Assembly (NCBI RefSeq): GCF_013409255.1
Contig: NZ_JACCAS010000001.1
Span: 2,232,001 to 2,296,000 of the forward strand
Direction: 5' to 3'
Source of the DNA: Paraburkholderia bryophila
Lineage (GTDB): Bacteria; Pseudomonadota; Gammaproteobacteria; Burkholderiales; Burkholderiaceae
DNA: 64,000 nucleotides
Under the pieces are notes generated by a model, which searched no databases, had not been told where the DNA came from, and was given only the letters and a program-made list of their open reading frames with translations. Below are positions 1 to 8,187 of the stretch, one piece after another (the first letter of the stretch is position 1; each line of letters begins with the position of its first letter). Made by a program: the position numbers and the translations under genes.

Positions 1-2
1 CG

Positions 3-1133
3 CTGCACATCGGCATGCTGACGTTGCTCAAGCGTCACTGGGACAGCGTGATCGTCGGCGCCTCGCATGCGGACGGCAAATGGCAGGCGAACATCGCGTC
101 GAACCAGGTGTCCGGCCATGTGTCGTGGCTGCCGGGCGCCAGCAAGGAGTCGCCGGGCACGCTGCAGGCGCGCTTCGCCCGCGTGGTGATTCCGTCGGCC
201 GCCGACAAGGACCTGCTCGGCCAGGCGATGTCGGCGCCGGCGCAGAACATGCCGTCGATCGATCTGGTGGTCAACGAGCTGATCGTGCGAGATCGCAACA
301 TTGGCCGCCTCGAAGTCGACGCTCACAATTTCACCGAAGACGGCGTGCCGGTCTGGCAACTCGACAAGCTCGACATCACCAACCCCGCGGCCACGCTGAC
401 GGCCACCGCGAACTGGCGCACCTCGACCGGTCTCGGCAACGCCGCCGACGAAACGACCCCGCGCCGCACCGTATTCGATTTCAAGCTCGACATTAAAGAT
501 GCCGGCGCATTGCTCGAACGTTTCGGCCAGCCGCGCACGCTGAAGGCGGGCGCCGGCTCGCTGTCGGGCAAGGTGGTATGGCGCGGCGGCCCGACCGCGA
601 TCGACTATCCGACGCTCAACGGCAACCTCGCCGTCGACCTGCGCCACGGCCAGATTCTCAAGGTCGATCCCGGTGTCGCCAAGCTGCTCGGCGTGCTCAG
701 TCTGCAAAGTCTCGCGCGCGTTGCCACGCTGAACTTCCGCGACGTGATCGGCGAAGGGCTGCCGTTCGAACATGTGACCGGCACCGCGCAGATCCACGAC
801 GGGATCGGGCGCACCGAGAACTTCGAAATGGTCACCGCGCCGGCCCGCGCCGAGATGAAAGGCACGCTCGATCTCGCTCAGGAAACCCAGGATCTGCACG
901 TGCAGATCGTGCCGACGGTCAGCGCCGGCGCCGCGGTGGTCGCGGCGGCGGTGATCAATCCACTGCTCGGCGTGGGCGCGCTGGTGGCCGATCTGGCGTT
1001 CAGCAAATCCGTCTCGCACGCGTTCGCACGCGAATATGCGATCACCGGTTCGTGGTCGAAACCGCACGTTGAGCGGGTCAAGGGCGATCGCGGTAAGATG
1101 GACGTTCCGGCTTCGACCGTGGAAGCGCACTGA
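3..1133 (+). CDS. YhdP/AsmA-like transport protein, C-terminal part (5' end outside window)
   Basis: The reading frame is open from the window edge and stops at 1131-1133, so only about 376 C-terminal residues are visible. The sequence looks like the C-terminus of YhdP/DUF3971 AsmA-like proteins: long amphipathic beta-rich stretches, a block around nt 610-860 with the pattern 'L.VDLRHGQILKVDPG', and a hydrophobic Ala/Val segment near nt 930-1000. Members of this family are inner-membrane-anchored periplasmic proteins implicated in envelope lipid transport. The downstream nitrilase and tldD follow in the same direction, an arrangement common in beta-proteobacteria. The family call rests on resemblance and context. 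Confidence 0.75.
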   Translation: MHIGMLTLLKRHWDSVIVGASHADGKWQANIASNQVSGHVSWLPGASKESPGTLQARFARVVIPSAADKDLLGQAMSAPAQNMPSIDLVVNELIVRDRNIGRLEVDAHNFTEDGVPVWQLDKLDITNPAATLTATANWRTSTGLGNAADETTPRRTVFDFKLDIKDAGALLERFGQPRTLKAGAGSLSGKVVWRGGPTAIDYPTLNGNLAVDLRHGQILKVDPGVAKLLGVLSLQSLARVATLNFRDVIGEGLPFEHVTGTAQIHDGIGRTENFEMVTAPARAEMKGTLDLAQETQDLHVQIVPTVSAGAAVVAAAVINPLLGVGALVADLAFSKSVSHAFAREYAITGSWSKPHVERVKGDRGKMDVPASTVEAH

Positions 1134-1260
1134 GCTCTATTCGACCCTTTGCCCGGTCAGAAACGCGCGGTGCCGCACCGGCGGCCCAGCCAGCCTTGAA
1201 CGACGTAGGCGGCGCCAGCGGGTCGCGCCGCCGCCCTGCCGGGAGTTTTTCGAAACGCTC

Positions 1261-2112
1261 ATGAGCGAACCACACGTCTCTTCAACCGTATCCAGCGGCT
1301 CTCTGGACAGCGCCTTTCGCGTCGCCGCGTTGCAGATGGTCAGCACGCCGGATCGCGAACGCAATCTCGCCGAAGCGCAACGCCTGATCGCCGAAGCCGC
1401 CGCCGACGGCGCGCAGTTGGTCCTGCTGCCCGAATACTTCTGCTTCATGGGCTTCAAGGACACCGACAAGCTGGCGGTGCGAGAGCCCTACCAGGACGGC
1501 CCGATCCAGCGTTTTCTCGCCGACGCCGCGCGCCGTCACAAGATCTGGGTGATCGGCGGCACGCTGCCGCTCACGGCGCCAGAGGCGTCTCGCGTGCTGA
1601 ACACCACGCTGGTGTTCGACCCGCAGGGCAACGAGGCCGCCCGCTACGACAAGATCCACCTGTTCAACTTCGAAAAGGGTGAGGAATCGTTCGACGAGGC
1701 GCGCACCATTCGCCCCGGCCACGAAGTCCGCACGTTCGAAGCGCCGTTCGGCCGCGTCGGCCTGTCGGTCTGCTACGATCTGCGCTTTCCGGAGCTGTAC
1801 CGGCGCATGGGCGACTGCGCGCTGATCGTGGTGCCGTCGGCGTTCACTTACACCACCGGCCGCGCGCATTGGGAAATGCTGCTGCGAGCCCGGGCGGTCG
1901 AAAACCAGTGTTACGTGCTGGCCGCCGCGCAAGGTGGGAAACACGAAAACGGCCGCCGGACCTGGGGCCACAGCATGCTGATCGACCCGTGGGGCGAAAT
2001 CGTCGCGGTGCGCGACGAGGGCGCCGGCGTGGTCACAGGCAATCTCGAGCGTGCGCGCATCGACGAGGTGCGGCAGAGCCTGCCCGCCTGGCGTCATCGC
2101 GTGCTGAGCTGA
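1261..2112 (+). CDS. Carbon-nitrogen hydrolase (nitrilase superfamily, Nit1/YafV-like amidase)
   Basis: This 283-aa protein has the complete nitrilase-superfamily triad: Glu58 in LLPEYF, Lys131 in RYDKIHLF and Cys171 in LSVCYDLRFPELYR. The last motif is typical of the Nit branch, including omega-amidase and deaminated-glutathione amidase, rather than true nitrilases. It probably hydrolyses a small amide in the cytoplasm; deaminated glutathione is the best-known substrate of close relatives. I chose the ATG at 1261 because conserved sequence begins soon after it; an open frame extends upstream to 1036 but overlaps the previous gene and has no family likeness. The position between the YhdP-like gene and tldD is a conserved beta-proteobacterial arrangement. 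Confidence 0.9.
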   Translation: MSEPHVSSTVSSGSLDSAFRVAALQMVSTPDRERNLAEAQRLIAEAAADGAQLVLLPEYFCFMGFKDTDKLAVREPYQDGPIQRFLADAARRHKIWVIGGTLPLTAPEASRVLNTTLVFDPQGNEAARYDKIHLFNFEKGEESFDEARTIRPGHEVRTFEAPFGRVGLSVCYDLRFPELYRRMGDCALIVVPSAFTYTTGRAHWEMLLRARAVENQCYVLAAAQGGKHENGRRTWGHSMLIDPWGEIVAVRDEGAGVVTGNLERARIDEVRQSLPAWRHRVLS

Positions 2113-2213
2113 CTGAAATGAACCCCGCGCGACATTGAAAGTGCGGCGCCTGCCACTCATATAGAGGGCGTGGCGCTAACCGAATCCTTCGTATCGAGCA
2201 GAACATACTTCGC

Positions 2214-3680
2214 ATGAACATCATCGAACCCGGTATCCGTAATCTCGCCACCGCCAAGGACATCCTCCTGACGCCCTACGGTCTCGACGAATCCCTGCTC
2301 ACCCGCACGCTCGCCGAAATCTTCACGCACAAGATCGATTACGCCGACCTGTACTTCCAGTACACGCGTAGCGAGGCGTGGAGTCTCGAAGAAGGCATCG
2401 TGAAGTCGGGCAGTTTCAGCATCGACCAGGGCGTCGGCGTGCGCGCCGTATCGGGCGACCGCACGGCGTTCGCTTATTCGGACGACCTGTCGCCCGAAGC
2501 GATTCGCCAGGCCGCCATCGCCACGCGGGCGATCGCCAAAGTCGGCGGCGGCAAGCAGAAGATCAAGGCGGCTTCGTCGCTGGTCGGTATTGCCGGGCGC
2601 GATCTGTATCTGCCGTCCGATCCGCTACATTCGCTCGACGCCACCGCCAAGGTCAAGCTGCTCGAGCGCGTCGAACAGATGGCGCGCGGCCGCGATCCGC
2701 GCATCCAGCAAGTCATGGCCGGCCTCGCCGGTGAATACGACGTGGTGCTCGTGGCGCGCAGCGACGGCGGCTTCGCGGCCGACATCCGGCCGCTGGTGCG
2801 CGTGTCGGTCACGGTGATCGCCGAACAGAACGGCCGCCGTGAAATCGGCAGCGGCGGCGGCGGCGGACGCTTCGACTACGGCTATTTCACCGACGAAGTG
2901 CTGTCGGGCTACGTCGACGATGCCGTTCATGCAGCGCTGGTCAATCTGGACGCACGGCCGGCGCCGGCCGGCGCGATGACCGTCGTGCTCGGACCGGGCT
3001 GGCCCGGCGTGCTGCTGCACGAAGCGATCGGTCACGGACTTGAAGGCGACTTCAACCGCAAGGGTTCGTCGGCATTCGCGGGACGCATCGGCGAACGGGT
3101 CGCCGCCAAGGGCGTCACCGTGGTCGACGACGGCACGCTGCCGAACCGCCGCGGCTCGCTGAATATCGACGACGAAGGCAATCCGACCCAGTGCACCACG
3201 CTGATCGAAGACGGCATCCTGAAGGGTTACATTCAGGACACGCTGAACGCGCGTCTGATGAAGATGCCGGTCACGGGCAATGCACGCCGTGAGTCGTACG
3301 CCGCGCTACCGATGCCGCGCATGACCAACACGTACATGCTGAACGGCGACAAGGACCCGAAGGAAATCATCGAGTCGGTCAAGAACGGCTTGTATGCGGT
3401 GAACTTCGGCGGCGGTCAGGTGGACATCACCAACGGCAAGTTCGTGTTCTCGGCTTCCGAGGCGTACATGATCGAGAACGGCAAGGTCACGTACCCGGTG
3501 AAGGGCGCGACGCTGATCGGCAGCGGCCCGGAATCGCTCAAGTTCGTCAGCATGATCGGCAACGACATGAAGCTCGATTCGGGCGTGGGCGTGTGCGGCA
3601 AGGAAGGCCAGAGCGTGCCAGTGGGCGTCGGCCAGCCGACGCTGCGGATCGACCGGATGACAGTAGGCGGCACGGCCTGA
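2214..3680 (+). CDS. tldD: Metalloprotease TldD
   Basis: The 488-aa length is normal for TldD, the zinc-protease subunit that works with TldE/PmbA to degrade unfolded peptides and to process microcin- and CcdA-like substrates. The signature HEAIGH is at residues 269-274 (H269, E270, H274 of an HExxxH site), followed by GLEGDF. The C-terminal region carries the glycine-rich GSGPE segment and a conserved CGKEGQ near the end. No strong ribosome-binding site precedes the ATG at 2214. No pmbA partner lies in this window. Two overlapping hairpins follow the stop codon. Confidence 0.95.
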   Translation: MNIIEPGIRNLATAKDILLTPYGLDESLLTRTLAEIFTHKIDYADLYFQYTRSEAWSLEEGIVKSGSFSIDQGVGVRAVSGDRTAFAYSDDLSPEAIRQAAIATRAIAKVGGGKQKIKAASSLVGIAGRDLYLPSDPLHSLDATAKVKLLERVEQMARGRDPRIQQVMAGLAGEYDVVLVARSDGGFAADIRPLVRVSVTVIAEQNGRREIGSGGGGGRFDYGYFTDEVLSGYVDDAVHAALVNLDARPAPAGAMTVVLGPGWPGVLLHEAIGHGLEGDFNRKGSSAFAGRIGERVAAKGVTVVDDGTLPNRRGSLNIDDEGNPTQCTTLIEDGILKGYIQDTLNARLMKMPVTGNARRESYAALPMPRMTNTYMLNGDKDPKEIIESVKNGLYAVNFGGGQVDITNGKFVFSASEAYMIENGKVTYPVKGATLIGSGPESLKFVSMIGNDMKLDSGVGVCGKEGQSVPVGVGQPTLRIDRMTVGGTA

Positions 3681-3694
3681 TTTTTGAAGAAAAT

Positions 3695-3744
3695 GCATAC
3701 TTCGTGAGCGTTTAGCACGAAGTATGCGGATTTTCCGCATTTTT
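3695..3744 (+). terminator. Two overlapping hairpins after tldD, probable terminator
   Basis: A perfect 12-bp inverted repeat (3695-3706 with 3716-3727, 9-nt loop) overlaps a second hairpin (3724-3730 with 3734-3740, 3-nt loop) that is followed by a short T run. The second has the form of an intrinsic terminator. The two stems share 3724-3727, so they cannot both form fully. Confidence 0.6.
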
Positions 3745-3756
3745 ACCCCCCACGGC

Positions 3757-3786
3757 TTGCACCGCACGGTCTGCCCGGGTTATAAA
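3757..3786 (+). promoter_or_regulatory. Candidate sigma-70 promoter for the aroG leader
   Basis: TTGCAC (3757-3762) and TATAAA (3781-3786) are separated by 18 bp. The predicted start of transcription near 3793 would lie about 30 nt upstream of the leader-peptide ATG at 3823. The -10 matches consensus at five of six positions; the -35 is weaker. Confidence 0.55.
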
Positions 3787-3822
3787 GTCACTCACCCTTT
3801 TGATCAGCGACCCCATTTCGCC

Positions 3823-3933
3823 ATGTCCGCCAAGTTTTACTTTTACTTTTTTGGCATCTCAGACCGCTGGCGGATCGAGAGGGGTGTTAGTGCACGCAAG
3901 ACACCAAGAATTCCCGAAAAACCGCCAGCCTAG
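3823..3933 (+). CDS. Phe/Tyr-rich leader peptide of the aroG attenuator
   Basis: This 36-codon frame begins MSAKFYFYFFGISDRW, so residues 5-10 are six consecutive aromatic codons (four Phe, two Tyr). It lies between a candidate promoter and a strong terminator directly ahead of aroG, whose product makes the first intermediate of Phe and Tyr synthesis. That is the classical layout of a ribosome-mediated attenuator: stalling at the aromatic codons when charged tRNA-Phe or tRNA-Tyr is scarce would allow read-through. Unusually, the stop codon (3931-3933) lies in the terminator loop rather than upstream of it, so the exact mechanism may differ from the trp model. No strong ribosome-binding site is visible. 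Function is inferred from layout. Confidence 0.65.
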   Translation: MSAKFYFYFFGISDRWRIERGVSARKTPRIPEKPPA

Positions 3934-3950
3934 TCTGGCGGTTTTTTTTC
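3866..3950 (+). terminator. aroG: Attenuator hairpins ahead of aroG
   Basis: The terminator is a 9-bp perfect stem (3920-3928 with 3935-3943, loop 3929-3934) followed by a run of T to 3949. An upstream segment, GCTGGCGG at 3866-3873, is exactly complementary to CCGCCAGC at 3922-3929, the 5' arm of the terminator, and can act as antiterminator. It lies about 14 nt after the last of the six aromatic codons, where a stalled ribosome would leave it free. The stem sits about 50 bp before the aroG ATG, with no other gene between. Confidence 0.7.
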
Positions 3951-4002
3951 GCCTCACGCCTTTGACACCGAACACGCTACGAACCGATTCAGGAGAACCA
4001 CC

Positions 4003-5076
4003 ATGCCCCCGCACAACACCGACGATGTCCGTATCCGCGAATTGAAAGAACTCACGCCGCCCGCTCACCTGATCCGTGAATTCGCCTGCGACGAAACGGT
4101 GTCCGACGTGATCTACCACTCGCGTAACGCAATGCATCGCATTCTGCACGGCATGGAAGACCGCCTGATCGTCATCATCGGGCCGTGCTCGATTCACGAC
4201 ACCAAGGCGGCCATGGAATACGCCGGCCGCCTCGTCGAGCAACGCAAGCGTTTCGCAGGCGAGCTCGAAATCGTGATGCGCGTGTACTTCGAAAAGCCGC
4301 GCACCACGGTGGGCTGGAAGGGTCTCATCAATGACCCGCACATGGATAACAGCTTCAAGATCAACGACGGCCTGCGCACCGCGCGCGAACTGCTGTTGCG
4401 CATCAACGAACTCGGCTTGCCGGCCGGCACCGAATACCTCGACATGATCAGCCCGCAGTACATCGCGGATCTGATCTCGTGGGGCGCGATCGGCGCACGC
4501 ACGACCGAATCGCAGGTGCATCGCGAGTTGGCCTCGGGGCTGTCGTGCCCGGTCGGTTTCAAGAACGGCACGGACGGCAACGTCAAGATCGCCGTCGACG
4601 CGATCAAGGCCGCTTCGCAGCCGCACCATTTCCTGTCGGTGACCAAGGGCGGCCACTCGGCGATCGTGTCGACTGCGGGCAATGAGGATTGCCACATCAT
4701 CCTGCGCGGCGGCAAGACGCCGAACTACGACGCGGACAGCGTGAACGCCGCGTGCGCGGACATCGGCAAGGCGGGTCTGGCCGCGCGTCTGATGATCGAC
4801 GCGAGCCACGCGAACAGCTCGAAGAAGCACGAGAATCAGATTCCGGTGTGCGCCGATATCGGCCGCCAGATTGCTTCGGGCGACGAACGAATCGTCGGCG
4901 TGATGGTGGAATCGCATCTCGTGGCAGGACGCCAGGATTTGCAGGAAGGCTGCGCGCTCACTTATGGCCAGAGCATTACCGACGCCTGCATCAGTTGGGA
5001 CGAAAGCATCGGCGTGCTGGAAGGTCTCGCCGACGCGGTCAAGCAACGGCGCGTGGCACGCGGCAGCGGCAACTGA
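4003..5076 (+). CDS. aroG: 3-deoxy-7-phosphoheptulonate synthase (class I DAHP synthase)
   Basis: This enzyme condenses phosphoenolpyruvate and erythrose 4-phosphate, the first step of the shikimate pathway. The 357-aa length and the motifs GPCSIHD (about residues 63-69), YFEKPRTTVGWKGL, RTTESQ and DASHANSSKKHENQ are those of AroF/AroG/AroH enzymes; the motifs carry the metal- and PEP-binding residues. A ribosome-binding site (AGGAG) precedes the ATG. The Phe/Tyr-rich leader upstream suggests control by phenylalanine or tyrosine, although which effector inhibits the enzyme cannot be read from the sequence. A strong terminator follows. Confidence 0.95.
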   Translation: MPPHNTDDVRIRELKELTPPAHLIREFACDETVSDVIYHSRNAMHRILHGMEDRLIVIIGPCSIHDTKAAMEYAGRLVEQRKRFAGELEIVMRVYFEKPRTTVGWKGLINDPHMDNSFKINDGLRTARELLLRINELGLPAGTEYLDMISPQYIADLISWGAIGARTTESQVHRELASGLSCPVGFKNGTDGNVKIAVDAIKAASQPHHFLSVTKGGHSAIVSTAGNEDCHIILRGGKTPNYDADSVNAACADIGKAGLAARLMIDASHANSSKKHENQIPVCADIGRQIASGDERIVGVMVESHLVAGRQDLQEGCALTYGQSITDACISWDESIGVLEGLADAVKQRRVARGSGN

Positions 5077-5110
5077 AACGCGCTGCAATCGCGGTAAGGC
5101 TTCATCGAAA

Positions 5111-5141
5111 AAGCCCGGCTCAATCGAGCCGGGCTTTTTTT
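5111..5141 (+). terminator. Intrinsic terminator of aroG
   Basis: An 11-bp perfect GC-rich stem (5111-5121 with 5126-5136) with a 4-nt loop is followed by a T run, 35 bp after the aroG stop codon. Confidence 0.9.
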
Positions 5142-5216
5142 ATTGGCCAAACGGACGAATGGTGCTCAGCGAGCCACCTCTGTACCGTAACGATTCGTCG
5201 CACGGTCGAAGAGGAC

Positions 5217-5243
5217 TTGACCAGGTGGAGGATTGCGTATAAT
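5217..5243 (+). promoter_or_regulatory. Candidate promoter of the toxin-antitoxin pair
   Basis: TTGACC (5217-5222) and a perfect TATAAT (5238-5243) are separated by only 15 bp. The -10 lies 22 bp before the toxin ATG, so the leader would be short. The spacing is tighter than usual. Confidence 0.45.
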
Positions 5244-5265
5244 ATTTTGTACACGAAAGGTGGTT

Positions 5266-5604
5266 ATGATTTGTGAAAAAGAACTCCGCTGGATCGGCTC
5301 CAGCTATCGCGATTTACTCGCCTTTCCCGAAGAAGCACGCCGGCAAGCCGGGTTTCAGCTTGGTAAAATTCAGGCAGGCCTCGACCCCGACGACTGGAAG
5401 TCGTTTGATTCGATCGGACCCGGCACGCGTGAAATTCGCATCAAAGAGGCTAACGGTATTTTTCGCGTCATGTACGTGACCAAGTTTGTGAATGCACTGT
5501 ACGTGCTTCACTGTTTGCAGAAGAAAACGCAAAGGCTCACGCCGCATGACAGAAAGATTGCCGAAACGCGTTATCGTGCCATTATTAATGATAGGAAAAC
5601 TTAA
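5266..5604 (+). CDS. RelE/HigB-family toxin (phage-derived Gp49-like)
   Basis: A 112-aa basic protein with the layout of HigB/Gp49-like toxins: EKELRWIGSSYRDL at the start, the core GTREIRIKEANGIFRVMYV, and LHCLQKKTQRLTP near the end. Toxins of this family cleave mRNA on the ribosome. The gene comes first and an XRE antitoxin follows after 3 bp, the reverse of the usual relBE order but normal for HigBA. I chose the ATG at 5266 because GAAAGG lies just upstream; an in-frame ATG at 5233 overlaps the -10 element. The pair lies between aroG and an adenosyltransferase gene, so it is probably a small acquired module. Confidence 0.85.
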   Translation: MICEKELRWIGSSYRDLLAFPEEARRQAGFQLGKIQAGLDPDDWKSFDSIGPGTREIRIKEANGIFRVMYVTKFVNALYVLHCLQKKTQRLTPHDRKIAETRYRAIINDRKT

Positions 5605-5607
5605 CAA

Positions 5608-5940
5608 ATGACGATCGACACCCAAATTCGTCACGTGTCCAAGCCTGGCGCCAATCTGTTCCTCGAACTCGGCTTTTCCGTCGACGAGGCAAAGCGCCTG
5701 CATGCCGCGTCGCAAAAGCAGATCAACGACACGCGGCTGCTCAAGGAGCAGCTCATGACAGAACTGTCCAGTTGGATCGAACAGCATCATTTGAAACAGG
5801 CGGAGGCGGCCGAGGTTCTGATGGTGTCGCGCCCGCGTGTGTCCGACGTGGTCAACAAGAAGACCACCAAGTTCACCATTGATACCTTGGTGGAAATGTT
5901 GAGCCGGATCGGTAAGCCGGTCAGGCTGGCGGTTGGCTAA
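5608..5940 (+). CDS. XRE-family antitoxin (HigA-like)
   Basis: A 110-aa protein with a helix-turn-helix in its C-terminal half (LKQAEAAEVLMVSRPRVSDV, about residues 62-81), as in the antitoxin group that pairs with Gp49-like toxins. It would neutralise the toxin encoded 3 bp upstream and repress their common promoter. The start is fixed by close coupling to the toxin stop. Its TAA (5938-5940) overlaps the stop codon of the convergent adenosyltransferase gene (5937-5939), so the two genes share 4 bp with no terminator between them. Confidence 0.85.
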   Translation: MTIDTQIRHVSKPGANLFLELGFSVDEAKRLHAASQKQINDTRLLKEQLMTELSSWIEQHHLKQAEAAEVLMVSRPRVSDVVNKKTTKFTIDTLVEMLSRIGKPVRLAVG

Positions 5941-6482
5941 CGCTCGTGTTGCCACAGTACATCGGCACCGCCGTCCGCACGATTGAGCACCCGCGCGAGC
6001 ACGAACAGTAGATCGGACAAACGGTTCACATACTGGCGCGGCGCGGCGTTGATTTCCTCCTGCTCACCCAGCGCCACGATCGCCCGTTCAGCACGGCGGC
6101 ACACGGTGCGGCACACGTGAGCGAGCGCCGCCGCGCGCGAGCCGCCGGGCAGAATGAACTCCTTCAGCGGCGGCAAGCTCGCGTTGTAATCGGCGAGCCA
6201 ATCGTCGAGTTGGGCGAGGTGCCGGTCGGCAATCATCGTGTGGCCGGGAATGCAGAGTTCGCCGCCCAGATCGAACAGATCATGCTGAATCGCGATCAGC
6301 GCCGCGCGCACGTTGTCGGGCAGCGTTTCACATAGCAGCACGCCGAGATTCGAGTTGAGTTCGTCCACGTCGCCGATCGCGGCGATACGTGCGCTGTCCT
6401 TGCCTACGCGGCGGCCGTCGCCGAGTCCCGTGGTGCCGTCGTCGCCGGTACGGGTGGCGATCTTGCTCAAGCGGTTGCCCAT
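5937..6482 (-). CDS. pduO: Cob(I)alamin adenosyltransferase, PduO type
   Basis: A 181-aa enzyme that transfers the adenosyl group of ATP to cob(I)alamin. It shows the PduO/MMAB signature: an N-terminal nucleotide loop TRTGDDGTTGLGDG, RRAERAIVAL, and YVNRLSDLLFVLAR near the C-terminus. I chose the ATG at 6482 (MGNRLSK), which has GGAGAC just upstream; a frame open to 6551 adds residues unlike the family. No cobalamin riboswitch was recognised upstream. Confidence 0.9.
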   Translation of the reverse strand: MGNRLSKIATRTGDDGTTGLGDGRRVGKDSARIAAIGDVDELNSNLGVLLCETLPDNVRAALIAIQHDLFDLGGELCIPGHTMIADRHLAQLDDWLADYNASLPPLKEFILPGGSRAAALAHVCRTVCRRAERAIVALGEQEEINAAPRQYVNRLSDLLFVLARVLNRADGGADVLWQHER

Positions 6483-6723
6483 GCTGTCTCCCATGCAATT
6501 CAGTGGCGATGCGTGCACGCCCGGCGGTCCGGCCGGATCCAGAACCCCCACCGGCCACCGCGTTTATCCATATTGCGCGCATCGTGAAGTCGCCGCCATT
6601 ATAGGAGCGCGAGCCGGTCCGAACGCCGGCCCGTGGGCGATCGGCGTAAAATGAAGTAGATGCTGTAAAGGCGCTCTGCCCACACTTTGCGCCTCGCTTT
6701 GCCCCATAGATCAGGAGACATGC

Positions 6724-8139
6724 GTGAACCATCCCGTGCCGCCGGCCCCGCTGCGCCGGCCGTTTCCCGGCGAATTGCTGAGCGCGCTCACGGCCGCTTT
6801 CGGCGAGCGCGTCTCGGTGGCCGAAGCCGTGCGCGCTCATCATGGCCGCGACGAGTCGCCGTTCGACCCCCAACTGCCTGACGCGGTCGTTTTCGCCCGC
6901 ACTGCCGAAGACGTGCAAACCGTCGTCACACTCTGCGGCCAGTACAACGTGCCGATCATTCCGTACGGCAACGGTTCGTCGCTCGAAGGACATTTGCTGG
7001 CGGTGCAAGGCGGCGTGTCGATCGATCTGTCGGAAATGAACCGGGTCCTGTCGATCAACGCTGAAGACCTCACCGTCACCGTCGAACCGGGCATCTCGCG
7101 CAAGCAACTGAACGAGGCACTGCGCGACACCGGTCTGTTCTTCCCGATCGACCCGGGTGCGGACGCGAGCATCGGCGGCATGTCGGCTACGCGCGCGTCG
7201 GGCACCAACGCCGTGCGTTACGGCACGATGCGCGAGAACGTGCTCGGCCTGACCGTGGTGCTGGCCGACGGCCGCGTGATCAAGACCGGCACGCGAGCCC
7301 GCAAATCGTCTGCCGGGTACGACCTCACGCGCCTGTTCGTCGGCTCGGAAGGCACACTCGGCGTGATCACGGAAATCACCGTGCGCCTGTATCCGCAACC
7401 GGAAGCCGTGTCGGCCGCGGTCTGCACGTTTCCGTCCATGGGCGACGCGGTGCGCACCGTCATCGAAACGATCCAGATGGGCGTGCCGATCGCGCGCGTC
7501 GAGTTCGTCGACGCGCTCGCCATCCGCTCGATCAACCGTCATTCGAATCTGACGCTGCGTGAAGCGCCCACGCTGTTCTTCGAATTTCACGGTACGGAAG
7601 CCGGCGTGAAAGAACAGGCGGAGCTGGTGCAGGAAATCGCCGCGCAGAATTCGGGCGAAGGCTTCGAATGGGCCACCCGGCCGGGAGACCGTAGCCGTCT
7701 GTGGAACGCCCGTCACAACGCCTACTTCGCAATGCTGCAACTGAAGCCCGGTTGCCGCGCCGTGACCACCGACGTCTGCGTGCCGATCTCGCGCCTCGCC
7801 GAATGCGTGGAGGAAACGGAGCGGGATCTGAAAGCGTCGCCGTTGCCCTGCCCGATCGTCGGCCATGTTGGCGACGGTAATTTCCATGTGGTGATCCTGA
7901 TCGATCCGGACAAACCGGAAGAGCTCGCCGAAGCGGAGCGCCTCAACCTTCGGATCGTCCAACGCGCGCTGCGCATGGACGGCACCTGTACGGGCGAGCA
8001 CGGCGTCGGCCTGCACAAGATGGGCTTTCTGCTCGAGGAACACGGCGACGTTGCCGTCGACACCATGCGCGCCATCAAGCACGCACTCGATCCACGCAAT
8101 CTGATGAACCCCGGCAAGATTTTCAGTTGGGCGGCTTGA
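6724..8139 (+). CDS. FAD-linked oxidase, D-lactate dehydrogenase-like
   Basis: A 471-aa member of the VAO/PCMH flavoprotein family. The FAD-binding part is N-terminal (VPIIPYGNGSSLEGH, PGADASIGGM, ARKSSAGYDLTRLFVGSEGT). The C-terminal cap has the paired motifs GHVGDGNFH and CTGEHGVGLHK typical of D-lactate dehydrogenase (cytochrome) and of GlcD. The likely reaction is oxidation of a D-2-hydroxy acid, passing electrons to the respiratory chain. I chose the GTG at 6724 because AGGAG lies 6 nt upstream. It leads directly into glcDEF, so 2-hydroxyacid use is the common theme. Exact substrate unknown. Confidence 0.85.
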   Translation: MNHPVPPAPLRRPFPGELLSALTAAFGERVSVAEAVRAHHGRDESPFDPQLPDAVVFARTAEDVQTVVTLCGQYNVPIIPYGNGSSLEGHLLAVQGGVSIDLSEMNRVLSINAEDLTVTVEPGISRKQLNEALRDTGLFFPIDPGADASIGGMSATRASGTNAVRYGTMRENVLGLTVVLADGRVIKTGTRARKSSAGYDLTRLFVGSEGTLGVITEITVRLYPQPEAVSAAVCTFPSMGDAVRTVIETIQMGVPIARVEFVDALAIRSINRHSNLTLREAPTLFFEFHGTEAGVKEQAELVQEIAAQNSGEGFEWATRPGDRSRLWNARHNAYFAMLQLKPGCRAVTTDVCVPISRLAECVEETERDLKASPLPCPIVGHVGDGNFHVVILIDPDKPEELAEAERLNLRIVQRALRMDGTCTGEHGVGLHKMGFLLEEHGDVAVDTMRAIKHALDPRNLMNPGKIFSWAA

Positions 8140-8187
8140 CGGAATAGCGGGCTTTACCGCCGCGAGACGCACGAGGAGACAAGTCAC

